From: Ectocarpus siliculosus
Taxonomy: Eukaryota; Sar; Phaeophyceae; Ectocarpales; Ectocarpaceae
Assembly: GCA_000310025.1 (NCBI GenBank)
Contig: FN649741.1
Coordinates: forward strand, 5,140,247-5,204,246
Direction: 5' to 3'
DNA length: 64,000 nt
Positions 23,801 to 35,804 of the stretch are shown here, piece after piece. Below the pieces are notes generated by a model. The model ran no database searches. It was not told the origin of the DNA and saw only the letters and a program-made list of their open reading frames with translations. The position numbers and the translations under genes were made by a program. Positions within the stretch are counted from its first letter, which is position 1. Each line of letters opens with the position of its first letter.

Positions 23801-26800
23801 TTTCCCACCGGATGATGAGCCCGAAGTAGGCCGGGATTCGGATGGGGTACTGCCGGCCCAGCTCTTCCACCTCTTCGCCCACCGTCTCGACCGTCACCGA
23901 CTTGGCTCCGCCGCCGTTGGAGAGCTGCTCCAGCACGGTGGCGAGCAGGGGCGCCACGATGCCGGCCTGTGCAGGTCAACGTGAAGTTGAAACAGTTGAT
24001 TCAGCCCACGCAACAGCGGTGACGGCGGCGGCAGAGGCAGCGGCAACCGTTTCGGCACAGTTTTCTTGAAGGTAATATCGGCAGAGCGATGAGAACACCA
24101 TCGGCATTTCAGTTGTCGTGGGAGGGAGGTGGGCGGAGAGAGAGAGGGGCGTTGGTAGGGAATAGGCCACAATGGGCTCGACGTCTCGTTGTGGCGCGAT
24201 TGCTGAATCTGATTCTCGACAGCAGCTGCATGAGCAGGACTTTGACAGGCGAGAAAGAAAAGAAACGCCTTCGCGTTTGAAACAGGAAATACACCAGATG
24301 CGGGAAGTCGACCGCAGCCGATGAATGTATGCAGCGCCGGTGCGTTCGAACCATTCCAACAATGGCGGAGAGAGGGAGCCAAGCGACCGCACTCGAGTTG
24401 GAGCCAAGAAAACTTCATCATTATTGACTGTTGTTGGGTGCTTATGAACCAGCACCAGCAGCAGAGGTAGACACATGGCACTGCACTCCAGGGGAAAAGA
24501 CGACAAGTGACACAACAACGATCCCACCGCGCAGATAAATCTCACATTTTCTCCATCTTCTCTTGACTGCACTCGTTCATAAACTAAGCAATACAAACAA
24601 CACGCCCAGACTGAGCATACTCCCAAAGCAAATCCTCGTCACAAGAAACGAAGCCGCCATCAAGCTACCGTCGGACTCTGCTTTCAGCGCGGATGGATGC
24701 AGGCCAGGAAAGGGGGGCACCGCGAAACCACACCTTTTCCGGGTCCTGGCCGATCTCCTCGGGGATGAAGCCGAGCACGATGAGGTCGTAGAGCGTGGCC
24801 TCGTAGTCCTTGGCGGTGAGGTGTGAAACGTACTCCAACAGGGCGTACCTCTGGTCCTCTCCTACCTACCCGGGGAGGCACGCAGGTACGGACGAGGAGG
24901 GCGGGGTGGGGGGGAAGGGGGGGTTGAGACGCGGGTGCACCCCCTAAACACGGCGAAGGTCGGCATGTGCACGCAGCAGGTCCTGCCTGTGCATGTTTTG
25001 GGCAGCATCCCAACAACCAAATGAAGGAGGTTTCGTGAACTAGGTGAATTGCGATACAACCGAGAGTCGGGATTTGGGGCAGGGGGGGAAGGAAGGGGGT
25101 GACGATCACGTCTGCTTGGGTTGTGCGGTGCCCTTGTTCCCTCCTCGATACCAAGATACCTTCCATCCGGTATCGACTACGCCTCTACTTCCTCCACTGT
25201 TCCAATCCTCCTTCAAACAACTCTCGTATTCGTAGGCTTTGATATATTTCGATCATGTCGGCCTACAGGGAGTGTTGCACAGGGTCCCTTGTTACCCGAG
25301 GAGAGAAACCGACAAAAAAGGACTTGAGCCGAGCCGACAGCCCAACGACAAAAAAAAACTGAGAACCACAGGAATACAAACCTCGGTCATCAGGCCCATG
25401 TCCAGCACGCACAGCCGTCCGTCGGGGGTGCACAGGAAATTACCCCTATTCCCGGGTGAAAAAGAAAGGTGGAAAAACAAAATGCAGGGAAGGGGTGAGA
25501 GCGTGTTGCGGGTGGACATCGCCGTGCTCGTGGGGCGGGGGCAGAAGCAGTCCCGCCGGTCGTGGGCGACGAATAGCGGAAAATACGGACACGCAATCAG
25601 AGGCACGCGCAAAAAACAAAAAGAAAAGGCCCCGGAAAAGCCAAACCTCGTAGATACGCCGTGGAACATTTGTGTTCAAATTGCTCTCCGCAACGCGGCA
25701 TTCGACAATATCTCGACATAGCTCAGCCCGGTAGAGCGACAGACTGTAGTGGCAAACCGTGGTGATCTGTTGGTCCTTGGTTCGAATCCGAGTGTCGAGA
25801 CTTTTTTTTGCCGATCGCCCCGATGGTCGATTTAGTGGGCAATAGAAGTGCTGTTTACAGAGTAGTGGTGACGGTATTGCCGGTGTGATCCAGCCGATTT
25901 CACCGGCACAATAGCGGGCAACAGGCAATTTTCAGAGTATAAAAACAACTTGATATTCCACGTTTGCCAGACGATTTCGCCGGCACTACACCGGGACCAA
26001 TGCTGTTGTAGCTGTACAAGTAGCACTTTGTGCGTTCGATTCTCTCTCTGGAGAGATTTTTCTTTCCAACACCGGTGAGACGGATGGGAAAATGTTAAGA
26101 GGGCGCATGCCCCGTGTACTTTTCATCAGTCACAAGTGTGACGGGTGCCGTCCGTTCCATTCTAGGAGAACGACGAAGAACTAGACTGTCCCAGGCCACG
26201 CCAAAGCCCAAAGCGATATTTAGGAGAGCATTTGCTCTACTCTCTTCGTCACGGGTCGACAAAGTTATTCTGCGTGCAGACAACAAGAAGCTCGTGGTCC
26301 ACGCCCGCGCCCATGCCTACGCCTACTAATGCCGTAGAAAAAGCCATATTTTTTCTTACGGGTGGGGGTCGGCGTGCAGGAAGCCGGACTCCAGCAGCTG
26401 AGCCAGGTAGGAGTTGAGAAGCGTTGCCACGATCTTCTTCAGCCGCTCGCGCCCGGCTGGCGTGGAAGAGTCGATAGCGTCCACCTGTCGTTTTGTTATA
26501 GATGTTGTGAAACAGTTCATGAGAAGAGTAGGGGTACACACGATGCTGGGAAGCGGGGGTCAGAAATATTTCATCGTCTCCGGGGACCGGAACAGTTGAC
26601 GCTACAAACGCAGGCGTATCACCGAGAGAGGAGCTTCTTCCTGATTAATACGCGTCACCCAAGTTACGCTGTCTTGGTTGTACCGTTCTCAACATAGACA
26701 GTACGCTGGCATGACCTTCCCCTCACGGCACACACACGAAGCGACCTGATGCACACATCTGCCGGACGCGGCCGCCCCACCTTCACGCCCTCGACCCACT

Positions 26801-29800
26801 CCGTCACCAGGATGTAGCGCGTGTTCAAGGATGTGTAGACCTGAGGAACGAGGATCGCCTCCCCGAGGGTCTTGCTCTCCGCCATCTCTCGGCGGAACCT
26901 GGTCGGGGGTTTTTTGTCGTTATTGGAACGGAAACATCGTGGTGATGCGGTTTCACGGTCTACTTTTGTTTGTTTCGGCGAAGAACTAATTGTTCGGGAA
27001 AGAATCGAGCATATGGTTGGTGCACGGATGCCGTGAGCGGCTGGCTGGTCACGTAGCTTCGCTTCCCAGGTGGTTGGTAGAAAGTATGCGCTCTCAATCG
27101 GCACCACTTCTGGACAACTCCATACGTCGGTTTCTTCAGCGAGACCTTTGGGTCTTCTCTTTGCCTTCACATGACGCCTTCACGTAAAAGTAACCACTTT
27201 TGATATTTTACTAGTTTCTCCTTGACGCCACAAGGGAAAGTCCACCTCGCGGGCCGTCGCGTTCATCCATCTTCGCCTGTACGCATCCCTCCCAAAGCGT
27301 AGCCGTTCATTCTTCACGCGCCCAGCTGAGAACACCCTGCTCCGCTCTCGCTCGACGAAATGACCCCATACCACCCGGTACCAAGACCAAACACCAACGG
27401 GAGCAACAACAACGGCAAGTGCAGCAGCAACAACCACAGCGACAGCAGCAGCAACGCTACCGACAGCGACAGCCACAGCCCGCACAAAACTCAACCGAAA
27501 ACCAATCACCCTCACGCCAAGCCCAAACCTGTCGCCGTTCGCGGCCTCCTGAAGATAGTCCAGCTCCTGCAAGAAGCGGTCGGCCCAGTTGTCGATCACC
27601 CCCAAGATGCTGAGCGCGCTCTCCCTCGTAGAGTCGTTCTTGGCGATGAAGAGCAGCAGCAGCCTGATCACGTACAGGTCCAGCGTTACGGACTCCAGCA
27701 CGTCCGGTCGCTGCACCTTCACGGCGACCACCTCCCCCGTCACCAGGGTCGCCTTATATACCTGATATTTATTTTGTACGTTTTTTTGTTGGTTGGTTTC
27801 TTCTTGTTGTACTTGTTGGGAATGGTGGTGGTGATTAGTCATATTGCCGTTTGTGTGGCGAAGGAGGGACCATGTGCTGTTGTAGAAAATAGTAGTCTTC
27901 TCTCGGTGGGACGTGTCTGCCTCTCACCTGACCGAGTGACGCCGCGGCTACGGGGATCTCGAAGGCCGTGTCGGCATCGAGGAAGATCTCACGGAGGGGC
28001 TTGCCCAGCTGCTGCTCGAGAATTCTCCTGGCGTCTCCGGAGTCGAACGGGTTCACCTGTGTGCACGCCACGCCAACGGGCACACGCTGAATGGTGAGGG
28101 CCACAAAAGAGGCATAGGCTTGACGATGTGAGGAAGGCAGTGATGCTACAACAAAGAAAAAGGGGCAACACGATGAATACGCAAGGCCGTGATGGAGTGT
28201 GGAGACAGGGTAGGGGGGACGGGGCATCAAATCATATGTAATACAACCACTAGAGAAGAAGTCAGCACAGGCACGGCAGAATCGTCCAAGTCTCGAGCTA
28301 GGGCGAGCACCAAGGGTATGCCGCAGCGCATACGAGGTTGGGCGTGTATTCACACCGGTGTTGGTTGCTAACGTCGGCATTTCTAGGTTCTAGGGCACGA
28401 GACAGAACGTGCGAACTCCAGCACAATGCGTGAGCTTGAGCAGAGCTCAGACGGCAAGGCGACCGAATCAGGAGAAAAGGCGGTCGGACCAACCCAACGC
28501 CCACACTTTGACGTGGCCGCGGAAACCACGCTAAAACCGCCAGCAGACTACAGCAGGTGGCGAGGGGGGCAAGGGAAGTCCAACACACCACCAAGAGAAA
28601 CAACAAAATAGCGCACACGACGAGCCCACACACATCCGAGACCAAATGCGACCACACCCACCCTGTCCTGAAGCTTGGAAAGCTCCTTGAGGTAGGGCTC
28701 CGGCAAAATGTCTGGCCGGATCGAAACTCCCTGGCCAATCTTGATGAACGCCGGACCTGCCCCCTGGACAAACTCCACGAACTCTGTGGCCCTCGAGTCC
28801 ATGTTCTTCTCCCACCCGCTGCCGTCGCCGACCTTCCTGTCCAGCCAAAGCTTGGCGGCGAGGGAGCCCAGCCGGTATGACACCTCCGCGAGCCTCGAGA
28901 GAAGTGTCAGTGGCCTCGAGTTGTAGTAGTTCATGATGGCTGTTGTTGTTGAGTGTTGTTGAGTGTTGATGTGTGCGCAGGAAGTGCGTGGTACACGCAG
29001 AGAGCAGCAGCGAGAGAGTGAGACACGGCGATACAAGGGAATGATCGAGAGTGAGTCGTTGAAGGACGCGAGTCTGCACGGTTAAGGGGGAGTCGGCAAC
29101 CTCGACTATAATAGCTTGCGCGTCTTAATGCTCGTAGGCCCGCAGGTTGCGTGGAGGCACCGCACACCACCCTTTGGACCCACTTTCAACGCTCGATTTC
29201 TCAGCAGGAACAAGAAATGTCGAACGTGGTCGACAGCTTGCCGAACACATACAATTTCATCGTGGATTCGAAGTCTTCGTCGTGCAGCTGTCAAGTTTGA
29301 ACATAGGTCCAGGGGGTGTGGTATCTTACGTTACCAAACATTATTATCAATTCTGTCCAGGTTGGGTGCTGCTTTTGTAGATTACAAATCAACTGCAACA
29401 CCACTATAGCTGCAACAACTATTTAGCAGCACGCCTGCAGTGAAGACGCGGGTGAGAGTAGTGCAGTCGAGAACCCGGGCAGGATGTGATCTTGAGACAA
29501 AACGTGTCATAGCACCCTGAACATCAACCTATTGCGCAAACGTCGACAGGTTGCGAGGCTACAGCACATGGGGGCACAAGTGCTACCCCCGGCGTTTCCC
29601 TAGACTGCGCTAAAAAAAAAAAACACTGACATTACGAACAAACACAGTCGAACTCCATGCAATCGGAAAAATAAGACGTTTGGATACAGGTAAGGATGAA
29701 GAAAGAGGTTACTTGTACTGCTGTTGCTTCAAATGGAGCTGGGATAAACACCGTACCTGGGAGGTCGTACTCCCGAGGCAGTGGCGCGTTCTTCGCCTCC

Positions 29801-30666
29801 CTCGACACCTTCCCTTCCTCCGAGAGGGCGGCCATGGACATTCCCAGCGCCGTCGCCCCCGCGCCGATCACCAGGGTGGCAGCGAAGGGCTTGTACTCCT
29901 CCGGGATCAAGGCATCGCCAGCCGCGTAAGCCTCGCCCAGGGAGGCGAGGGCGTCTGTCAACGAGGACCGCAGGTGGGCCACCGCGGGTGCGAGGGAAGG
30001 GTTTGCCACCACGAGGGCGTCCAGGGCGTTCGACACCTGGAGCGAGGCACGCCCGCAGGAGTCGGAGATCTGGGTAGCCAGCTGGGCGTACTTGTCCGGG
30101 GTCGGGGGCAGGAGCCTGGAGGCAGCGTTCAGGGATGACTCCGATGCCTTCGTGGCCGCCTCTGACAGACGCGAAAAAATCCAGGTGTCGCCGGTCGGCT
30201 GAAGAAGCTCGGGCGGCAGGAGGTTGGCTGTGCTCGGCTGCGCCGCTCCCGCGGGTAGCTCCGGAAGGCTCGGCAACGTCAGCTTCGGGATGGCATCCAA
30301 CACTTGCGACGGCGTGGGGATTTGGACGCCTTTGGGGAGCTCGAACGACGGCAACGGCGGCAAGCTCGGCTGCTGAGACGGTGGTAGCTGACTCTGGGCC
30401 GCGGAGCTCGCGCTTGCACGAAGCTCTGCCAGCGCAGCGTTGACGTCGAACGCATCGCTGGCGCTCATTCGAAGACCCTCTGCGCCTGCTGCTGCTCCTG
30501 CTGCTGGCCTCGTCCTAGAGAAGGGCGATCTGCAAGCGGACGGGGCGGCGGTGCCGGCGGCACCCAAGGTCCTCCGGCAAGTACGTGTTGCACCTGCGCC
30601 GGGGGAGAACGCATGGGCTTGGGCGACAAACGCGAACACAGCCAAGATAGTATAAGGCGCCCTCAT
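20870..30666 (-). CDS. Plastid-type ABC1/UbiB atypical kinase (ABC1K)
   Basis: Thirteen-exon model, phase-consistent, about 1128 residues: 30666-29757, 28939-28662, 28056-27928, 27761-27529, 26898-26781, 26484-26360, 25445-25382, 24865-24734, 23966-23809, 23186-23021, 22553-22101, 21742-21564, 21311-20870. The start [19 protein letters not shown] is a signal peptide followed by FSPG, the Ala-Phe junction of secondary-plastid import. Exon 1 (303 residues) joins the core through [17 protein letters not shown]. Core motifs: [43 protein letters not shown] and [10 protein letters not shown] (family norm LDFG). ABC1 kinases support quinone and prenyl-lipid metabolism in plastids and mitochondria; the precise substrate is unknown. 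After the core come ~500 residues, including Ala/Gly/Ser-rich stretches. The 3' end is uncertain: a strong donor (GCGAG|GTACGT, about 20955) may lead to another exon. Confidence 0.88.
23555..23588. repeat. CTG trinucleotide microsatellite
   Basis: About nine consecutive GCT/CTG units, in an intron of the ABC1 kinase between its ninth and tenth exons. In the minus-strand frame it would read poly-Ala, but the phase-consistent gene model skips it. Confidence 0.8.
25712..25800 (+). tRNA. tRNA-Tyr (GUA) with 15-nt intron
   Basis: A full cloverleaf can be drawn. Acceptor CTCGACA (25712-25718) pairs with TGTCGAG (25793-25799), with discriminator A at 25800. D stem GCTC/GAGC. Anticodon stem ACAGA/TCTGT (25739-25743, 25766-25770). 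Anticodon GTA at 25746-25748. Variable loop TGGTC. T stem CTTGG/CCGAG around TTCGAAT. The anticodon loop carries 15 extra bases (25750-25764) one base 3' of the anticodon, the canonical intron position; eukaryotic tRNA-Tyr genes nearly always have an intron. The C1-G72 pair and A73 are eukaryotic tyrosine identity elements. A T-run follows. It lies on the opposite strand within an intron (26359-25446) of the ABC1 kinase gene. Confidence 0.95.
25802..25809 (+). terminator. RNA polymerase III T-run terminator of tRNA-Tyr
   Basis: Eight consecutive T begin two bases after the discriminator A, as expected for pol III termination. On the minus strand this reads as an A-run inside the ABC1K intron. 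Confidence 0.85.
27405..27485. repeat. Degenerate CAA/CAG microsatellite
   Basis: AACAACAACGGCAAGTGCAG, then CAGCAGCAACAACCACAGCG-like sequence, with many interruptions. It lies in the ABC1 kinase intron between 27529 and 26898. The Gln/Asn-rich plus-strand frames here are repeat translations. Confidence 0.6.
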
Positions 30667-31129
30667 GGTTACGCCCGGATGTCCGCGGCGCCCTTCAGGG
30701 ATGCCCATCTATCGCGCACGTTCCTTGCTTGCGCAATTCAGCTGGTGACTACGGCGCTACGGCGTGTGCTGTGTGCTGTGTGCCGGAGTCAGACGCGGCG
30801 GAATTACAGATGACATCGATGACGTGGGGGTGGTCCGCATGTGGTTCCGAAGGCATTTCTTGTGCATGTTTTCTGAAACCGCCGAATCGGCGCGCCCGAC
30901 TGCTGTGGTTGGCCGGAAAATCTCGCGCAGACGGGAACACAAACAGAGAGAGGGCGACAGCACACTGGTTTTGCCGCGCAACACCAATCGATACATTCTT
31001 GCGCCAGCACCACGCTACAAACACTCGCAGGCCTCCATCTTCTACGCCCAGCTGCACCGCCGCACTTGTTTTCCTCGCAACGTGAAAACGCTTCCAATCT
31101 ATTCTTGTTTTTCCCAACTATCGAAAACC
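30667..31129. promoter_or_regulatory. Shared upstream region of ABC1 kinase and phosphagen kinase
   Basis: 463 bp separate the two divergent start codons, so both promoters and 5' leaders must fit here unless upstream non-coding exons exist. No clear TATA box stands out. Plus-strand sequence just before 31130 (TATCGAAAACCATGG) gives a good start context for the phosphagen kinase. Confidence 0.5.
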
Positions 31130-34100
31130 ATGGGAGCCGGGGCATCTGCCGACCTGTCCAAGGACCAACTGAAGGAGAAGTACGCGGACGTCAAGCACCG
31201 CCTGTACCCGCAGCAGCAGGCGGCCGTGGAGGCCTTGTTCGAGTCCTCGGAAAACGCGGCCGAGATCCTCGAGTGCGTCAACACCCACCTCAATGACGCG
31301 GAGGTTCCCAACATGGACTTCGAGACGAAGCCTGATTTCACCGACAAGCACATCTCACTCATGTCGAAGCACCTCACGCCCGAGCTCTTCACGCAGCTCA
31401 AGGCCGCGGGCGCCACCTCCAAGGGATACACAATATCCCGCGCTATTCAGACGGGCGTGATGACGCCCCACCTGGGTGTCGGCATCACCGCCGGAGACGA
31501 GGAGTCGTGGGCACTGTTTAAGGACATCTACTACCCGATCATCAAGGGTTGGCATCAGTTCGACCCAGAAACTCAGAGCCACACGTCTGACCTCGACGCG
31601 TCGAAGCTGACCATGACCGACGAGCAGGTGTGAGAAACACATATGCGTGTTTGGTTTGGTTTGTATCTGTATTTGCTGGGGCAATTTTTCAGCGGCGGGG
31701 TGAGTTCGCCTGTGTCTCCTCGACACTGCTCTCTCTCTCGCCGTTGTGCTCGTGCCGGTTGGTTGGTTGCATTCTGTTCTCGCCGCATGGCATCGTACAA
31801 TAGTAGAAGGCACTTTACGCACACACTTCACCCTTTTCATGAACCATGACAGCCAGACGCTCGCCAACAGCAGCAAAGTGTGGCAGCCACTATTGCTGGT
31901 CGCATCGCGAGCTGAACGATACAACTGTAGACTAGTCTACCCAGGACATTCGTTAATGGCTAGCGTACACCTTGTAATGGTTGATGGTTCCCCTGGTGAT
32001 CTGCCACTCAAGAGGTTGTTGACCTCCTCGGATGAAATATTGTCCGAGGTCGAGGGATGATTGGTGCTTTAAGTCTTAGAGTTGAACCGGAGCAGAAGCA
32101 ACCACAACGATAACCAACGATTGCATCAAGCGTATCGGCCGCAAACAACACCCAAAGCGATAGAACCCTACGCGTCAAGTTCCGATTTCGGCCGCCGAAT
32201 CCATCGATTGTTTCCACCAATACTTCGGCCTTCGTCTTGCCGGCACGTCGACGCGCAGGAAGCATTAAGACCAGATGCAGAAATCTCACCGAACTACAAT
32301 GTACTGCTGTGTTGTACAATAGTTTTTCGTGCAAGACATACAGTCCGACACACAACATGATCACGGCCTGGTTGAGTCTGCTACCTACAATGGAGATGTC
32401 ACGCATGTCACTCGCAGAGAGGTTGTAGAAAACACGGGTAGGCCACACGTAATTTTGAACTCGCCACGAAGTATTGTCCCGGACCCTCATCTATGGAATT
32501 GTAAGAACATGTTCTTAAAAAGACACGCTTTTTCTGTGCGCCTCCACTTTACGAATTGTCCCGGACCATCTATGGATTCCGGATAGGGAATGAGGTTTCG
32601 GAAGAAAAAAAGAGTCTAAAGAAGACACGCTATTCTGTGAGCTTTGACGAGATCTCCGTGTTGAGCTACTGAGACGCCCACCCGTTTTGTGCAGATTAGC
32701 CGTTCTGTATGCAGTCCAGTTTCCACTATTTTCTAGCTTTTTCTCCTACACGTTTCGCTCGCCCACTTCCAGGGGACACTGCACCCATGTCTGCTTCGCT
32801 GCTTCCACACAACAAGTAGTCCGCTGCTCGAATGGGCACGGGATGGAGCAGATTCTAGGCCGGTGGGCGGGTTACTATGTAAGACATCCCGCCCAGGCTA
32901 AACATGACATGTTCGACAATAAAAGGGGTTTTGAAGAGGAAGAGAAAGACATCGATATCACGGACAATTGACTTGGCCGTCGCGTCCCGCCCGCCCGCCC
33001 GCCCGCCCGCCCGCCCGCCTGCGTTTTCCCGTCCATGTTCAGGTGGCGATGTTCAATGAGTTTGTCGTGTCTACCCGCATCCGCGCCGCCCGAAATGTTT
33101 CTGGCTACGCCCTGCCTGCGGGCACTGATGACGAGGTATGAGAACTGTTTTCCATCGTTGTAACGAATGCTTGCGCCTTCGTGTCAAACGATCGCGGTGT
33201 ACCACAAAAATAAATCGATTGTATAGCCGCAAGGCGTATTTTGGACAAGCTTGCGACCACGGAACTTTGCTTCATTGCTTTTTTTAAGAAAGGGGACAAG
33301 AAAGAACTGGATGAAGCTTCGAAGGGTTGTAAACGTGAAGCCAACAACACTGTAGAATTCTTGCCGCGGTTACTTTCTATTTAACACTTAGGATACTTAG
33401 GATACGAGCACATTTTGTTTTGGTACCGGATGAAGGGCATGTTCGGCGTCGAGGGAAGGCCTAAACAGTTCTTCGTTAAACGCGAGGGGAGACAAGAAAC
33501 CAAGCTTGGGGCGCTTTCATACACAATGTGACGGCGGTTCACAGTTTGGTGTCAAGACCCCCGTGACCGAACGCCATCCATGGGCGCGACGTTGGCACGC
33601 GCACTTGTATCAAGAAAGCGGCACAATCTCTGCCAAACCAGACGCCCGCTGAAGTGCGTCACCGCGTGTTCGCCCCCCCCGCACAGTGCGTATGCAATTC
33701 GTGCCGGCGACACACAATACCAGAACAACAACAAACGACAATTGCCGACTACGTTCTCAAAAACACAGGACCGAAAGAAGGTGCGAGAAGTGCTGTGCGG
33801 AGCCTTCGAGAAGTTCGAGGGCGAACTGGCGGGTAAGTTCTACGACCTTGGCACGTTGTCTGACGAGGACCGCAACATGCTCCTGTCCAGCGGCTTCCTG
33901 TTCCAGATCCCTAAGACCACCAACCTCCTCTGGCACGCCGGAGCCGCCAAGAACTGGCCCACTGTGAGAGCGACAAACCCTTGGAGAACAGCAGTTCTAG
34001 TCGTGTACGTACGGTCGAATAGCTCGAAAGCAAGGGCCTTCGTCTCATTAAAAAGTGGGGTGGATAATTCTAGGGATGGGGTTGTTTCACCAGTAATGAC

Positions 34101-35804
34101 ATTTCTGTGAAGGGAAACCATTGATGGTACGAATCGGGTGATAGTTGCTACGCTGGACGGAGACTTAATTTTTTTTCTCCACCGGTTGGCTTAGTTGGCC
34201 CTTCAAGTACGAGAGTCAAGTTGAAACCTTCCCCACCACGAGGGATATCACCTTGACAGACCAGTTTCTCAATATTGCGAGCAATACTCCGTCGTTTCTC
34301 CCCTTACTTTTTGCCGTGGGTTGTCGTTGTGTACACGATGAACGTTTCCGCACGCAGGACCGCGGAATCTTCCACAACGAATCAAAGACCGCCCTGTGCT
34401 GGGTGAACGAGGAGGACCACTGCCGCATCATCTCCATGGAGGACGGCGGCAACGTCAAGTCGGTCTTCACCAGATTCGCCCAGATATCGGAGGCGCTCAA
34501 GACAGCTGCCGAGGCGAACGGAACCAAGCTCATGTGGGGCAGAATTACCGTTCAACAATAAATCACGACTGCATGCTGGTGGTGGTGTTGATGTTGTCGT
34601 CGGCGTTCGTTGGAGTTGGCCGGTGTCTTTGTATTTCCGTTGGCGGGATTACGATGTCTCAACCTTGGTCCCCAATGCTTTGGGTCTGATGTATGCTACA
34701 CCCACTTGTGGCAACGTTGATCGTGTGAGGCCGAGGCTAAATTTCGGAGCCCCTGGTCTACAACGATTCACAACAAGCGACGGCAAAGGTGCTGATATGT
34801 GGAATTCCGAGATGGTCGTGGTCAATGAGGTCCTCCTCAGTTGCTTCGTGACCATGGGCAAACTCGAAAGTTTGTTTGCTCTCCACTGCTAGACTAGACA
34901 TCGTACGTGCACGTTGTCTCATAGACAGACACACTCACTTCGCGCCTACTATTGTCCTGCAACAGGTACTGTGACAAGCTTGGCTTCCTCGGTACCTGCC
35001 CGTCCAACCTCGGCACCGGGCTGCGTGCGAGTGTGATGATCAAGCTCCCCAAGTTCAACGAAACTGAAGAGTCGCGCCAAGTGCTTGAACAGGTGAGAGA
35101 GAAAGAGGGGAACGTTAGGGTACATCGTCCGTTCCACGGCATTAGTCCTGTCCTCAGTAAGAGAGGCTTCAGCGTGCCTGAAGGTTTGAGCTCCACGTTG
35201 CCATCGGAACACGGACGGACGCAGATATTTTTCTGTCACCGTTGCCTCTATTTTGCGTATCCTGTGGTACGTCTTGTCGGGCTTGCCAAATGCCTTTAGT
35301 CTACCGGGGGTACAGCGCTGGAATGTCCCCCCCACCTTTGTTGACAGACGTGCAACCGTCGCCTATGTTCGATAAAGTTACACCATTAGACAAGTCAGCG
35401 CTGACTGGTCTCATGATGTAACATTTGTCGAATGAAGGATACCCGCACGAGTTCGAATACCGGCTGGATCACTTTTCTTTCCCGAAAAGTGCACCTAGAG
35501 CCCACCACCGCGTTGTCCTTCCACGGCCTCCAGAAATATCTCAACTCAACCCTGCGTTTTTCTTGATATAATTTCGGCGCCTCAGGTGTGCGACAAGTTC
35601 GACTTGCAGCCGAGGGGGTCCGCCGGCGAGCACTCCGCCGCTGTCGAGGACAAGTTCGACGTCTCTAACAAGCAGCGCATCGGGTTCACCGAGGTGCAGC
35701 TGGTGCAGAAGATGATCGACGGGGTCACGCAGGTCATCTCGTTCGAGAAGGCTATGGCGGCGGGGGAGAAAGACCTCGCGGCGGTCAAGGGGGAGATTTC
35801 CTAG
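31130..35804 (+). CDS. Phosphagen (guanidino) kinase, arginine/taurocyamine/creatine kinase family
   Basis: Six exons, all GT-AG: 31130-31627, 33043-33135, 33769-33963, 34358-34533, 34966-35092 and 35586-35804 (TAG), 435 residues, slightly longer than typical monomers (~355-380). It reversibly transfers phosphate from ATP to a guanidino compound as an energy buffer. N-terminal domain: guanidino-specificity loop HLGVGITAGDEESWALFKD. Catalytic domain: NEFVVSTRIRAARNVSGYAL, IFHNESKTALCWVNEEDHCR, the reactive-Cys signature FLGTCPSNLGTGLRASV, and loop RGSAGEHS. The arginine-kinase Tyr in the specificity loop (GVGIY) is Thr here, and the following GDEES resembles creatine kinases, so the substrate is open. 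The N-terminus MGAGAS fits the MGxxxS myristoylation pattern, suggesting membrane or flagellar anchoring. It is divergent from the ABC1 kinase. Confidence 0.93.
32468..32645. repeat. Imperfect ~88-bp direct duplication in intron 1 of phosphagen kinase
   Basis: ATTGTCCCGGACC...ATCTATGGA followed by AAAGACACGCTTTTTCTGTG-like sequence occurs at about 32470-32540. It recurs at about 32557-32640, where the second copy has an added purine-rich stretch. No coding role. Confidence 0.65.
32986..33019. repeat. (CCCG)n microsatellite
   Basis: About eight perfect CCCG/GCCC units lie 24 bp upstream of exon 2 of the phosphagen kinase, within the intron close to the splice acceptor. Confidence 0.9.

Noticed and set aside
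23433-23957. 174-codon minus-strand ORF reading through a poly-Ala CTG repeat
   Set aside because: Only its first part (to 23809) is ABC1 kinase exon; the phase-2 donor there joins exactly to 23186, and the rest is intron with a microsatellite.
35365-35475. tRNA-like sequence in the phosphagen kinase intron with AGTCAGCGCTGACT and GAGTTCGAATACC
   Set aside because: A B-box-like match and a palindrome are present, but no cloverleaf with a closed acceptor stem could be drawn.
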